Source: Nocardia yamanashiensis NBRC 100130 (GTDB taxonomy: Bacteria > Actinomycetota > Actinomycetes > Mycobacteriales > Mycobacteriaceae). From it: a DNA stretch of 64,000 bases. The notes below the pieces were generated by a model, which saw only the letters and a list, made by a program, of their open reading frames with translations, did no database searches and had not been told where the DNA came from. Positions 17,084-25,452 of the stretch are shown one piece after another; position 1 is the first letter of the stretch; the number at the start of each line of letters is the position of its first letter. A program made the translations under genes and the position numbers. The DNA lies in NCBI RefSeq assembly GCF_001613325.1, contig NZ_BDCD01000002.1, positions 248,001 to 312,000 of the forward strand, written 5' to 3'.

Positions 17084-18220
17084 TCACGGCAGCGTTCTGG
17101 TCATGAACACGCTGTGCGGGTCCTCGGTGTACTCGGCGAACGGCCCGGTGCGCTCGAATCCGTACCGCTCGTAGAGCCGCACCGCCGGCCGATAGAACTC
17201 CGAGGATCCGGTCTCCAGGCTGACGCGCTGGTAACCGCGTTGCCGCGCCTGCTCCAGCAGATGCGCGAGCAGTCGTGACGCCACCCCGCGCCCCCGGAAG
17301 GCCGTAGCCGTCCGCATCGATTTGATCTCCGCGTGCGCCGGATCGAGTTCCTTCAGCGCCCCGCATCCGGCGAGTTCGGCACCCTCCCAGACCGACCAGA
17401 AGGTGATGTCCGGCTTGCGCAGCGCCGCCACGTCGAGCGCGTGCATGCTCTCCTCGGGCGAATTGTCCAGCATCTCCGCAACATGGGTTTCGAGCAGGCT
17501 GATGACTTCCGGGCCGGTCAGATCGTCGAGCACGATGCGCATGCGGTCAGGTTGGCGAGGACCTTGCCCGCGGTCGCGGCGAGCTTCGAGCGCATCCAGG
17601 ATCAGGTCCAGGCCGTAGCCGAATTCGGCGGTGTGGTCGTAGTCCGCCCGCAAGGCGAGCCCGGTGATCATCTCGTGCAGATGCGGCAACCGGTCCGCCG
17701 GCACCCGCTCGAGCACGTGTTCGGCCACCGCTTCGGCCTCGGCCGGGGTGCTCGCGGGCAGATTCGCCTCCTGCAGCACGTACCCGCCGATATAGCTGTC
17801 GATGAGCGAGACCGCGTGCGCCGCATCGGCCAGCCCGAATCCGGCCGCCTTCAGCACGCCGAGCACCACATCGTGATGCCGCAGGGTCGCCGGTCCCGGA
17901 TCGCGCCGCGAATCCAGCAGCCCGAGCGCCCACCGATGCCGCGACAGCACCGCCCGCGCCGAGTACGCCCGCACCCGGATGGCCTCGCGCCAATCCGCCT
18001 GTTCGGCGTCCGGCAGTTCGATCGCCGCGAACACCGCGTCGACCACGCCGTCGAGCATGGCGTCCTTGTTCGGCACGTGGTGATAGAGCGACATGGCCTC
18101 CACCCCCAGCTCTTGCGCCACCCGCCGCATCGAGATCGATTCCGCGCCACCGCGATCCGCGACCCGGACGGCGGCCGCCAGGACGCGTTCCCTGCTGAGC
18201 GGTTGCGGTGGACGTGGCAC
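17084..18220 (-). CDS. TetR regulator fused to a GNAT acetyltransferase
   Basis: A 378-residue two-domain protein in one uninterrupted frame. Residues 1-50 are a TetR helix-turn-helix (SMRRVAQELGVEAMSLYHHV), and residues 70-215 a TetR_C_1-type ligand domain ending LDLILDALEARR. A linker of about 12 residues (GQGPRQPDR) leads into a complete GNAT domain, residues 226-378. The acetyl-CoA motif is FRGRGVASRLL, and strand SLETGSSEFY with YERYGFERT closes the fold. The GTG start lies 30 bases from three palindromic operators shared with the divergent Ddn-like gene. Genes of both kinds are common separately. Why they are joined is unknown. Confidence 0.88.
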   Translation of the reverse strand: MPRPPQPLSRERVLAAAVRVADRGGAESISMRRVAQELGVEAMSLYHHVPNKDAMLDGVVDAVFAAIELPDAEQADWREAIRVRAYSARAVLSRHRWALGLLDSRRDPGPATLRHHDVVLGVLKAAGFGLADAAHAVSLIDSYIGGYVLQEANLPASTPAEAEAVAEHVLERVPADRLPHLHEMITGLALRADYDHTAEFGYGLDLILDALEARRDRGQGPRQPDRMRIVLDDLTGPEVISLLETHVAEMLDNSPEESMHALDVAALRKPDITFWSVWEGAELAGCGALKELDPAHAEIKSMRTATAFRGRGVASRLLAHLLEQARQRGYQRVSLETGSSEFYRPAVRLYERYGFERTGPFAEYTEDPHSVFMTRTLP

Positions 18221-18243
18221 GGCGGCTCCCGATTCGACGACGG

Positions 18244-18303
18244 TTGACAGGCTTACATCCGTAAGCCTACCTTACAGCTGTAAGCCACACTTACACCCGT
18301 AAG
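18244..18303. promoter_or_regulatory. Promoter overlaid by three phased palindromic operators
   Basis: CTTACATCCGTAAG (18252-18265), CTTACAGCTGTAAG (18271-18284, perfect palindrome) and CTTACACCCGTAAG (18290-18303) begin exactly 19 bases apart. On the plus strand TTGACA (18244-18249) and TACCTT (18268-18273), 18 bases apart, form a promoter for the Ddn-like gene, and the first and second sites overlap its spacer and -10. The TetR-GNAT protein is the obvious binder. Confidence 0.8.
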
Positions 18304-18317
18304 GGAAGGGGATTCCG

Positions 18318-18716
18318 ATGCCGATGCCGAAATGGTGGGGGCAGGTGAACAAGCGAGTGTTCAACCCGCGCGCCCTCGCGGCCGGGAAATGGCCGGTGCT
18401 GACCCACACCGGCCGCACCTCCGGCGCGACCTACCGCACGCCCCTCGACGCCTACCCCGTCGAAGGCGGTTACCTGTTCGTCCTGGTCTACGGCTCGCGC
18501 GCGGACTGGGTCCGCAATGTGCTGGCCGCCGGCGGCGCGGCGCTGCGCATCGACGGCCGCGATATCGAACTGGCCGCCCCGCGCCTGATCGGGCCCGGCG
18601 AGGCGCTGCGACTGCTGCCCGCCGCGGCCCACCCGCCGAAACTCTTCCGCATCACCGAGTTCCTGCGCATGGACGTGGGCGGCACGGTGACCTTCAGCTC
18701 CGATTCCGGGCGCTGA
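18318..18716 (+). CDS. Nitroreductase-family deazaflavin (F420)-dependent oxidoreductase
   Basis: A 132-residue Ddn-like split-barrel protein. The sequence VLTHTGRTSGATYRTPL is the family's signature phosphate-binding strand-turn for cofactor F420, followed by YLFVLVYGSRADWVRNV. Family members reduce quinones or other electron-poor compounds using reduced F420. ATG 18318 follows AAGGGAAGGGG. It is transcribed away from the TetR-GNAT gene through a promoter covered by three operators, so its expression is expected to be switched by that regulator. Confidence 0.88.
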   Translation: MPMPKWWGQVNKRVFNPRALAAGKWPVLTHTGRTSGATYRTPLDAYPVEGGYLFVLVYGSRADWVRNVLAAGGAALRIDGRDIELAAPRLIGPGEALRLLPAAAHPPKLFRITEFLRMDVGGTVTFSSDSGR

Positions 18717-18721
18717 CCGCC

Positions 18722-19057
18722 TCAGCCGGCCTGGGCGCGCGCCGCCAGTCCGTCCAGCACATGCACGCGCTGGTCGGGGACGCTGATCTCCATCCACACC
18801 GAACCGGTTGGGCCGGTGGTGAATTCGAAGCCGAAGAACCCGCAGCAGGCCGTCTCGCGGTCCGCCAGGTCGCGGGCCTGCGCCTCGGCGGCGGGATCGA
18901 GTTCCAGCCGCAGCCGGGTCGGCGAGAGACGGTCCACGCCGCGCAGCGCGGTCGCGAACAGGTCGTCGAATTCGATGACCCGCAGGGGTTGTTGCGCGGT
19001 GGGCAGGGTGCACGCGTCGATCGCCACCCAGTTCGGTGCGGGCGCTTCACTGGCCAT
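18722..19057 (-). CDS. Small conserved hypothetical protein (ETxCCxFF motif)
   Basis: A 111-residue cytoplasmic protein. It contains DACTLPTAQQPLRVIEFD near residue 15 and RETACCGFFGF near residue 70, with a vicinal cysteine pair. Similar small actinobacterial proteins are often found next to MerR-type regulators and may bind metal or act as accessory sensors. That is recollection, not proof. Here no MerR gene is directly adjacent; one lies 5 kb away. The end abuts the Ddn-like gene (5 bases). ATG 19057 is the first start in frame. Confidence 0.65.
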   Translation of the reverse strand: MASEAPAPNWVAIDACTLPTAQQPLRVIEFDDLFATALRGVDRLSPTRLRLELDPAAEAQARDLADRETACCGFFGFEFTTGPTGSVWMEISVPDQRVHVLDGLAARAQAG

Positions 19058-19181
19058 GCTTCGATGTTATGCCCGAGTGGGCGGCCGGGTCATCGGGCGA
19101 AAATCGCTGGCGGCGCACCGGTTCGGCTTCCTACCCTGAATTGCCCGCCCGGAAATGGCGGCGGGGGAGGGAAGGAAGCAT

Positions 19182-20240
19182 TTGGAAGCGACTGTCGCGG
19201 TGACCCCGGATCAGTTGCCGGAGTTGTTGCTGCACGTCGCGGTGGTGCGTCCGGTATTTCTGTGGGGTGCGCCCGGAATCGGGAAGAGCTCGCTGGTGCG
19301 CGCGTTCGCCGACGCGCTCGGAATGGATTGCGTGACGCTGCTGGGCACGCAGCTCGCGCCCGAGGATCTCATCGGGGTGCCGCAGATCGTGGACGATCGC
19401 AGCCGGTTCGCGCCGCCGGAGATGATCGCGCGCCCGCACCCGTATTGCTTGTTCCTGGACGAATTGAATGCCGCGCCCGCCGAGGTGCAGAAGTCGTTCT
19501 ATTCGCTGATTCTCGATCGCCGGGTGGGGAATTACGAACTGCCCGCGGGATCGGTGGTGATCGGGGCCGGAAATCGCGCCACCGACAATGCCCTGGCCCG
19601 CCCGATGGCCTCCGCCCTGGTGAATCGCATGGTGCACGTGCATTTGCGCGCCGATGTCGACGATTGGCTGAAGTGGGCGGCGGGCAACGATATTCACCCG
19701 TGGGTCATCGAATACCTGACCCAGCGCCCGGATCACCTGTGGTCCGCGCCGCCCAAGACCGAGCAGCCCTTCTCCACGCCGCGCGGCTGGCACATGCTCT
19801 CCGACGCCCTGCACTCCTACGGCGAGCACATCGCGGACGAGGCGCTGTGGGTGCTGGCGTCCGGAACCCTCACCACCGCGCACGCTTCCGCGTTCCGGGC
19901 GTTCGTGAAGACGGTGCGCCACGCCTTCGATCTGGAGGCGGTGCTCAAGGGTGACGCGGGCTGGCCGCGCGATCCGGCGGACCGCGATCTGCTGTACTTC
20001 CTGTCCGAGACCTTCCGCGCCCGGCTGATCAAGGAACTGCCCGCCTCCCGGGAACACGCCTCGGCGGGCCTGAAACGCTTCGTGCTGCGGGCGAAGACGA
20101 TGCTCACCGAACTCGCCGAGATCTCGGTGGAGTGCGCCCAGCTGGTCATCGCCGCCGATGACGACGGCGCGCCGGTGCTGCCGTCCTGGTTCCTGGTCGA
20201 GGTGACCCGGGATCTGCCGCGGCTGGCGGCGCGGCGGTAG
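19182..20240 (+). CDS. MoxR-type AAA+ ATPase
   Basis: A 352-residue AAA ATPase of the MoxR/AAA_5 class. Walker A GAPGIGKSS is at residues 29-37, Walker B is CLFLDELN, and sensor 1 is VIGAGNRATDN. The sequence LLGTQLAPEDLIGVP and the alpha-helical C-terminal lid are typical. A TTG start at 19182 is favoured because GGAGGGAAGGAAG precedes it. An ATG at 19155 has no ribosome site and would add nine residues. It is followed after 2 bases by a VWA-containing protein, the standard MoxR partner. MoxR ATPases act as chaperones for metal insertion or complex assembly. The client here is unknown. Confidence 0.85.
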   Translation: MEATVAVTPDQLPELLLHVAVVRPVFLWGAPGIGKSSLVRAFADALGMDCVTLLGTQLAPEDLIGVPQIVDDRSRFAPPEMIARPHPYCLFLDELNAAPAEVQKSFYSLILDRRVGNYELPAGSVVIGAGNRATDNALARPMASALVNRMVHVHLRADVDDWLKWAAGNDIHPWVIEYLTQRPDHLWSAPPKTEQPFSTPRGWHMLSDALHSYGEHIADEALWVLASGTLTTAHASAFRAFVKTVRHAFDLEAVLKGDAGWPRDPADRDLLYFLSETFRARLIKELPASREHASAGLKRFVLRAKTMLTELAEISVECAQLVIAADDDGAPVLPSWFLVEVTRDLPRLAARR

Positions 20241-20242
20241 TC

Positions 20243-22072
20243 GTGGCGGGGCGGGCGACGCGCAAGCGCCGGGCGGCGGCCGATCCGTGGGTGGAGCATC
20301 GCCGCGCGGGTTGGGCGCTGGTGCAGGGCAATCCGATGTTCCGGCGGCTGTGGAACGGCCTGCACGAGGCGCACGACGATTGGCTGCCGCCGCGGACCTG
20401 GGCCGTCATCGATCCGTTCGGCAGCATCCACTACAACCCGAAAATCCGTGGCGCCACCGAGGAATGGGCCTGGGTGTTCGCGCATCTGCTGCTGCACGCC
20501 GGATTCGGGCATCTCGATCCGCGTGAGCTGCCGCCGCGGGTGCTGGAGGAGAACGGTTTCGCACGCAGCCGGCTCACCGCGCCACATCAGCCGCATCAGA
20601 TCTACCGGGCGGCCTGCTGCGCGCTCATCGATCAGTACCTGCTGACCTTGAAGTTCGGCCGCGCACCCGAGGTGCTGCCGCCGCCCGGCGGGACCGACGA
20701 GCACGCCCTGACCGAACGCTGGTGGACCACCGGCGTTCCCGAGCCGTACCGTCGCGAGGAGTACCCGGACTTCTTCATCGGCACCGGCGACACCGCGAAG
20801 CGCCTGGACCATCGCACCTGCTTCGCGACCGGTATCGGCGAGGCCGCCCGCGCCGCCCTGGAAGCCGCCGGTCGCGACGTCACCCGGGGCCGGCAGCAGA
20901 CCATGCAGGTCTGGGATCGCGCCCTGAACTGGTTCGTCTCCTCCTACCCGCTGCTCGGCGCGCTCGCGGCCGGCATGCGGATCGTGGCCGACCCGGACGT
21001 GGCGCGCGGCTGGAACATCTCGATCGCCGCCGTCAACGCCGAGGCCGCCGAGATCTACATCAACCCCTTCGCCGGTCTCTCCGACGAGGAATGGCGTTTC
21101 GTGCTCGCCCACGAAATGCTGCACGCCGCGCTGCGGCACGGGGAACGCGCGGGCTGGCGCGACCACTACCTGTTCAATGTCGCCTGCGATTACGTGGTCA
21201 ACGGCTGGCTGGTCGAAATGGGGGTGGGCGAACTCCCGTCGGGTCTGCTCTACGACCCGCAGCTGAAAGGTCTTTCCGCCGAACAGATCTACGACCGCAT
21301 CGCCGGTGACCTGCGCCGCCTGCGCAAACTCGCCACCCTGCGCGGCCGCGGCGCGGGCGACATCTTCGGCGAACCGCTGCCGCACGGCAATGCGCCCGGC
21401 CGCTACCTGGATCTGGACGACTACTACCGCAATGCGCTCGCCACGGGCCTGGTCTACCACCAGTCGGGCGGCCGCGGATTCCTCCCCGCGGGACTGGAAC
21501 AGGAGATCCGCGCCCTCGATCAACCGCCGCTGCCGTGGGACGCCCAGCTGGCGCAATGGTTCGACGAGCACGTGCCCGCCGTGGAGAAGCACCGCAGCTA
21601 CGCCCGCGCCTCCCGCCGCCAATCCGCCACACCCGATATTCCGCGCCCCGCCTGGACCCGCCCCGAGGAATCGGTCCGCCTGCCCACCTTCGGCGTCGTC
21701 CTGGACACCTCCGGTTCCATGTCGCGTGAACTCATGGGCAAGGGCCTGGGCGCCATCGCCGCCTACTCCCGCGCCCGCGACGTCCCGCGCGCCCGCGTGG
21801 TGTTCTGCGATGCCGCCGCCCACGACGCCGGCTATCTCCCCGTGGACGAAATCGCTTCCCGGGTAAGGGTGCGCGGCCGCGGCGGCACCATCCTGCAACC
21901 CGGCATCCGTCTCCTGGAACGCGCCGACGATTTCCCCGCCGACGCCCCCATCCTGGTCATCACCGACGGCATGTGCGACGTGGTCCGCATCCGCCGCGAA
22001 CACGCCTTCCTCATCCCCGCCGGCGCGGGCCTGCCCTTCCGACCCCACGGCCCGGTCTTCCGCATGCGCTGA
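20243..22072 (+). CDS. DUF2201-type putative metallopeptidase with VWA domain
   Basis: A 609-residue protein. At residues 285-310 it has LAHEMLHAALRHG, a zincin HExxH, followed by NVACDYVVNGWL as in DUF2201. At about residue 488 a VWA-like domain begins with the MIDAS motif DTSGSM, followed by RVRGRGGTILQPGI. An N-terminal segment (residues 70-95) contains FAHLLLHAGFGHLD, which resembles the same helix without the catalytic Glu, suggesting a degenerate duplicate of the peptidase fold. GTG 20243 starts 2 bases after the MoxR stop, so the genes are translationally coupled. Role unknown: protease, or metal-dependent chaperone activated by MoxR. Confidence 0.82.
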   Translation: MAGRATRKRRAAADPWVEHRRAGWALVQGNPMFRRLWNGLHEAHDDWLPPRTWAVIDPFGSIHYNPKIRGATEEWAWVFAHLLLHAGFGHLDPRELPPRVLEENGFARSRLTAPHQPHQIYRAACCALIDQYLLTLKFGRAPEVLPPPGGTDEHALTERWWTTGVPEPYRREEYPDFFIGTGDTAKRLDHRTCFATGIGEAARAALEAAGRDVTRGRQQTMQVWDRALNWFVSSYPLLGALAAGMRIVADPDVARGWNISIAAVNAEAAEIYINPFAGLSDEEWRFVLAHEMLHAALRHGERAGWRDHYLFNVACDYVVNGWLVEMGVGELPSGLLYDPQLKGLSAEQIYDRIAGDLRRLRKLATLRGRGAGDIFGEPLPHGNAPGRYLDLDDYYRNALATGLVYHQSGGRGFLPAGLEQEIRALDQPPLPWDAQLAQWFDEHVPAVEKHRSYARASRRQSATPDIPRPAWTRPEESVRLPTFGVVLDTSGSMSRELMGKGLGAIAAYSRARDVPRARVVFCDAAAHDAGYLPVDEIASRVRVRGRGGTILQPGIRLLERADDFPADAPILVITDGMCDVVRIRREHAFLIPAGAGLPFRPHGPVFRMR

Positions 22073-22181
22073 TATCAGCCTTCCGGATCTTCCGCAAGAC
22101 CCCGGCGGCCCGTATTCAGCCCGGTGAGAGCGGCTCGGAGGAGGGGTCGCGCCCGGCCGCCGCCGACCAGACTCGACTGCT

Positions 22182-23981
22182 GTGAAATCGCGAAAGATGT
22201 GGATCGCCGGGCTGGCGGTCATGGTGCTGGCGGGCGGGGTGACGGCCGCGCGGGTGGCCGGGGAGCGGAGCGCGGTCGCGGCGACGGACCCCGATGTGGC
22301 GATGGTGTGCGACGACCGGCGACCGTCCAAGGTCGATCCGGGTAGTTACGGCATGCAGAACGACGGCTCGTTCCTGCATCCGTCGGCGACCTACGTGAAC
22401 GAGGACGAACAGCATCCGTTCCCGGGTGGCGGCAAGGACATGTTCCCCGCGACCGGCGGGTACGACCCGAACACCTACAAGTCCGCCAATGTGACGGTGG
22501 AGGCGCATTACGGCGGTGAACGGTTCACCCCCGACCCCTTCCATTCCTGGCAGAACATCGTCGACTTCGACGGCCGCCGCTACATGTTCCAGTACGACCG
22601 CAGCGAAGCCCGCGTCTACGACATCACCGACGTCCAGAACGTGCAGGTCGTCGAATCGCTGTCGCGCGCGGACCTGGCAGGCGTGCCCGGCAATGACGAG
22701 GCCGTCGCCGGAAAAGACTGGGCCGCAGGTGATTTCTGGGGCGCGTCCACCATTCAATGGAGCCCCCGCTACAACGGCTACATCATGGTGCAGAGCTTCG
22801 AGATGCGCCGCCAGGTGCCCTTCTGGATGGGCGACACCCCCGAGAACAGCAAGTACGCCGCACCCGAGGGCGTGGCCGCGGCCCGAGCGGACAAGCAGCT
22901 CAAGGGTTTCAAGGTCTACAAGCTCAACGGCCCGCGCAAGCGCGACTGGGAACTGCTGGCCACGGTGAGCACCGACGAACACCAGCGGGATCCGCTCGCC
23001 CCGGATTTCACCGCACCGCAACAGGGTTCGGGCTCCCTGGATGTACCGCACTGGGACGGCGGCCGCTACCTGTTCGTCTCGACCGCCCCCAGCGACGACT
23101 GGTCGCTCACCGAATACCCGACCTACCTGTACGCCAACGGTTTCCAGGTGTGGGACATGGCCGATCCGGCCACGCCGCGCCTGCTCGACACCTGGCATCG
23201 GCAGGGCATGGTGCGCGGCGAGGAAGCCGCCTACCGCGCCAATCCGCGCTGCGGCAACCGCACTTCGTGGATGGGCTCACGCAATCCGCTCTACATCCCC
23301 ACCCCGATCGAGCAGGGCGGCAAGTACGGCTTCGCGGCCATGGGCGGTTTCGGCATGTCCATCATCGACATCTCCGATCCATCGAACCTGCGCGAGGTCG
23401 GCCATCTCGACGTTCCGCCCTCGGTCTCCGGCACCGAAGCCGACAATGTCGACGTCTCCCAGTTCGAGCGCACCGGCATGGTCTACCTGAGCGGCTACCC
23501 GCTGTCGGAGGACTGCTACGAGCCGTACAAGGACATCTTCCAGGTCGATGCCACCGATCCGGCGCATCCGCGCATAGTCGGACGCCTGCCCCGGCCGACC
23601 CCGCCGAAAGACTCTGCGCTGACCGACTTCTGCCAGCGCGGCGGCAGTTTCGGACCCAAGCGCAGCGGCTACTACACCTCGCCCGGCGATCCGCGCGACG
23701 GCCTGCTCGTCTACGACTTCTACAACGCGGGCGCCCAGTTCTTCGACGTCAGCGACCCGAAGCAGCCGAAGATCGCCGGCTACTTCGCCCCGCCCACCTT
23801 CGGACCGGAGACCGCCGACTGGGCGCGCAGCAATCCGACGCACGGCGTGTACGTGGAATACGACCGCAATATCGTCTGGCTGCTCACCAACGACGGCATC
23901 TACGCGCTGTCCTCGGAATCCCTTTTGGGCGCACCGAATCTGCACGCTCCCGCCGCGCCGTTCCGGACCAGCGCCCGCTGA
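22182..23981 (+). CDS. Secreted LVIVD-like beta-propeller protein
   Basis: A 599-residue protein with an N-terminal signal peptide (KSRKMW then a hydrophobic core to about residue 30). A large repetitive beta domain follows, with recurrent VYDITD, VWDMADPATPRLL, IIDISDPSNLREVGH, VDATDPAHPRIVG and FFDVSDPKQPKIAGY. This D-x-[ST]-D-P-x-x-P-x-[IL] pattern is typical of LVIVD repeats and propellers. Four Cys are spread through the mature part. The GTG at 22182 or the ATG at 22197 could be the start. Function unknown. It follows the MoxR/VWA pair by 109 bases on the same strand and could be an exported client, though that is only positional. Confidence 0.75.
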   Translation: MKSRKMWIAGLAVMVLAGGVTAARVAGERSAVAATDPDVAMVCDDRRPSKVDPGSYGMQNDGSFLHPSATYVNEDEQHPFPGGGKDMFPATGGYDPNTYKSANVTVEAHYGGERFTPDPFHSWQNIVDFDGRRYMFQYDRSEARVYDITDVQNVQVVESLSRADLAGVPGNDEAVAGKDWAAGDFWGASTIQWSPRYNGYIMVQSFEMRRQVPFWMGDTPENSKYAAPEGVAAARADKQLKGFKVYKLNGPRKRDWELLATVSTDEHQRDPLAPDFTAPQQGSGSLDVPHWDGGRYLFVSTAPSDDWSLTEYPTYLYANGFQVWDMADPATPRLLDTWHRQGMVRGEEAAYRANPRCGNRTSWMGSRNPLYIPTPIEQGGKYGFAAMGGFGMSIIDISDPSNLREVGHLDVPPSVSGTEADNVDVSQFERTGMVYLSGYPLSEDCYEPYKDIFQVDATDPAHPRIVGRLPRPTPPKDSALTDFCQRGGSFGPKRSGYYTSPGDPRDGLLVYDFYNAGAQFFDVSDPKQPKIAGYFAPPTFGPETADWARSNPTHGVYVEYDRNIVWLLTNDGIYALSSESLLGAPNLHAPAAPFRTSAR

Positions 23982-23983
23982 GA

Positions 23984-25036
23984 TCAGGCGGTCGGCATCG
24001 CCAGGGTGGTGAGGTCGCCGTTGTCGGCGGAGCGGATGGTGGCGGGCTGATCGGGGCCGCGCAGATCGATCATGAGATCCGGGCCGAGGGCGGTGCTGAT
24101 CGCCGGGTACAGCGTGATCATCTCGAATCGCACGTCCAGGTCCGGGCCGGTGCTCGTGACGGGCAGCGCCGGACCGGCGGCGCCGGGGCTCGCGATCACG
24201 CGCAGCTCATCGCCTTTCAGCCGCAAGAGGATTCGATCGCCCGGGCGCTCCTCCAGCGCGCGCAGCAGCACGTCCTTGGCGATCGTGACGCGCGTGCCGA
24301 CCGCCGGCAGCGCCCGCAGCATCGCGCGGAAGTCGGGAAAGGACTCGGGCAGCAACCGGCAGTGCCGGACCTCGCGATCCTGCGGGAACAGGGCGAGCCC
24401 GTGCCGGTTCGCTTCGAGGTGAACCACTGCGCCCCGGCGGATTTCGGGAATCGCGGCCCGCAGTTCGCTCCCGTCCACGGTCCCCGACCAGGTGGCGTTC
24501 GCGGGTTCGACCGGCGCCAGGGTGCGGGTGGCGAGCCGGTAGCGATCGGTGGCGGTCAGCGTGACCGCCTCGGGCGTGACCTCGAGCAGCAGTCCGCCCA
24601 GGACCGGGAATTCGGCGTCGAAAGCCGTTGCGGTCAGCACCTGTTCGATGGCCGCGGCGAGCACCGGCCCTTTGAGCGTGGCCAGGAACCGGGCCTGCTC
24701 CGGCTGCAGCCCGGCCTTGATGTCGGCGGCGGTGCGCCGGGCCCGGGCGGCGTCGTCGGCGACCTTGGCGACATGCTCGTCGATCAGCCGGACGGCCTCG
24801 TCCGCGCCGGCCGCCAGCACGGTTTCGACCGCCGTCAGCGGCATGGCGATGGCGCGCAACCGGCGCAGCATGACGGCCCGCTCGAGTTGATCGGGACTGT
24901 AGTAGCGGTAGCCGGAGACCGCGTCGGTCTCGGCGGGCGGCAGCAGCCCGGAGTCCGCGTAGAAGCGCAGGGCGCTCGCGGTCAGCCCGCTGCGCTGGGC
25001 GAACAGGCCAATCGGCAGCAATTCGGAATCGGTCAC
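23984..25036 (-). CDS. MerR regulator fused to two DNA sliding-clamp (DnaN-like) domains
   Basis: A 350-residue protein. Residues 8-55 are a MerR helix-turn-helix (SALRFYADSGLLPP, then GYRYYSPDQLERA), and 60-115 are the usual coiled coil. From about 118 it matches the middle domain of the polymerase III beta clamp: FPVLGGLLLEVTPEAVTLTA followed by TDRYRLATR. From about 235 it matches the C-terminal clamp domain: ESFPDFRAML, LLRALEE, FEMITLYPAISTALG and a closing LTTLAMP. The first clamp domain is missing. The GTG start at 25036 fits the MerR N-terminus. Architectures of this kind may exist in actinobacteria but I know of no characterised example. It is convergent with the LVIVD gene, with a 2-base gap. 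Confidence 0.88.
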   Translation of the reverse strand: MTDSELLPIGLFAQRSGLTASALRFYADSGLLPPAETDAVSGYRYYSPDQLERAVMLRRLRAIAMPLTAVETVLAAGADEAVRLIDEHVAKVADDAARARRTAADIKAGLQPEQARFLATLKGPVLAAAIEQVLTATAFDAEFPVLGGLLLEVTPEAVTLTATDRYRLATRTLAPVEPANATWSGTVDGSELRAAIPEIRRGAVVHLEANRHGLALFPQDREVRHCRLLPESFPDFRAMLRALPAVGTRVTIAKDVLLRALEERPGDRILLRLKGDELRVIASPGAAGPALPVTSTGPDLDVRFEMITLYPAISTALGPDLMIDLRGPDQPATIRSADNGDLTTLAMPTA

Positions 25037-25069
25037 CCGAAGATCATCGGGCTTCGAGCAGGTCGAAGG

Positions 25070-25267
25070 TCAAGCCGCGCCCGGGTCCCGCGGCGCGGTC
25101 TTGCCCTCCAGCGCGCGGATGCGGGCCTCGAACACCCGCATCTCCTGCAGCACGCCCTTCATCGTCGAATTCATGGCGTCCATCGAGAAGCGCAGCAGAT
25201 CGATACTGGCTCGCAATTCCGTGAACGGGTCATCGGCATCGTGGGTCACAGGTCCGAAGGCTTGCAA
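25070..25267 (-). CDS. Small coiled-coil hypothetical protein
   Basis: A 65-residue protein, largely one amphipathic helix (ELRASIDLLRFSMDAMNSTM, then FEARIRALEGK), no membrane segment. It lies 33 bases upstream of the MerR-clamp gene on the same strand and may share its transcript. The TTG at 25267 and a GTG at 25249 are both possible starts and neither has a good ribosome site. Existence as a gene is likely but not certain. Confidence 0.45.
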   Translation of the reverse strand: MQAFGPVTHDADDPFTELRASIDLLRFSMDAMNSTMKGVLQEMRVFEARIRALEGKTAPRDPGAA

Positions 25268-25452
25268 GGGTTTCCGGGCCGCGAATCGGTCGGTTTATCT
25301 GTCACCACCGGTGCCACCGTCCCGCGGCGGGCGCGGCCGGGCCCGGAGTGGCGGTGTCACGGAGTGCTTTCGGCAGGGAAAAGGCGGGCCCCGGCGAGCC
25401 CGGGCGATGCGAGCATGGAAGGGTCCGGTCGCCGCGCGGAGAGGTGGTGGGT

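Noticed and set aside
19817..22330. 837-codon minus-strand frame opposite MoxR and VWA genes
   Set aside because: Antisense shadow; sense strand has Walker and HExxH motifs.
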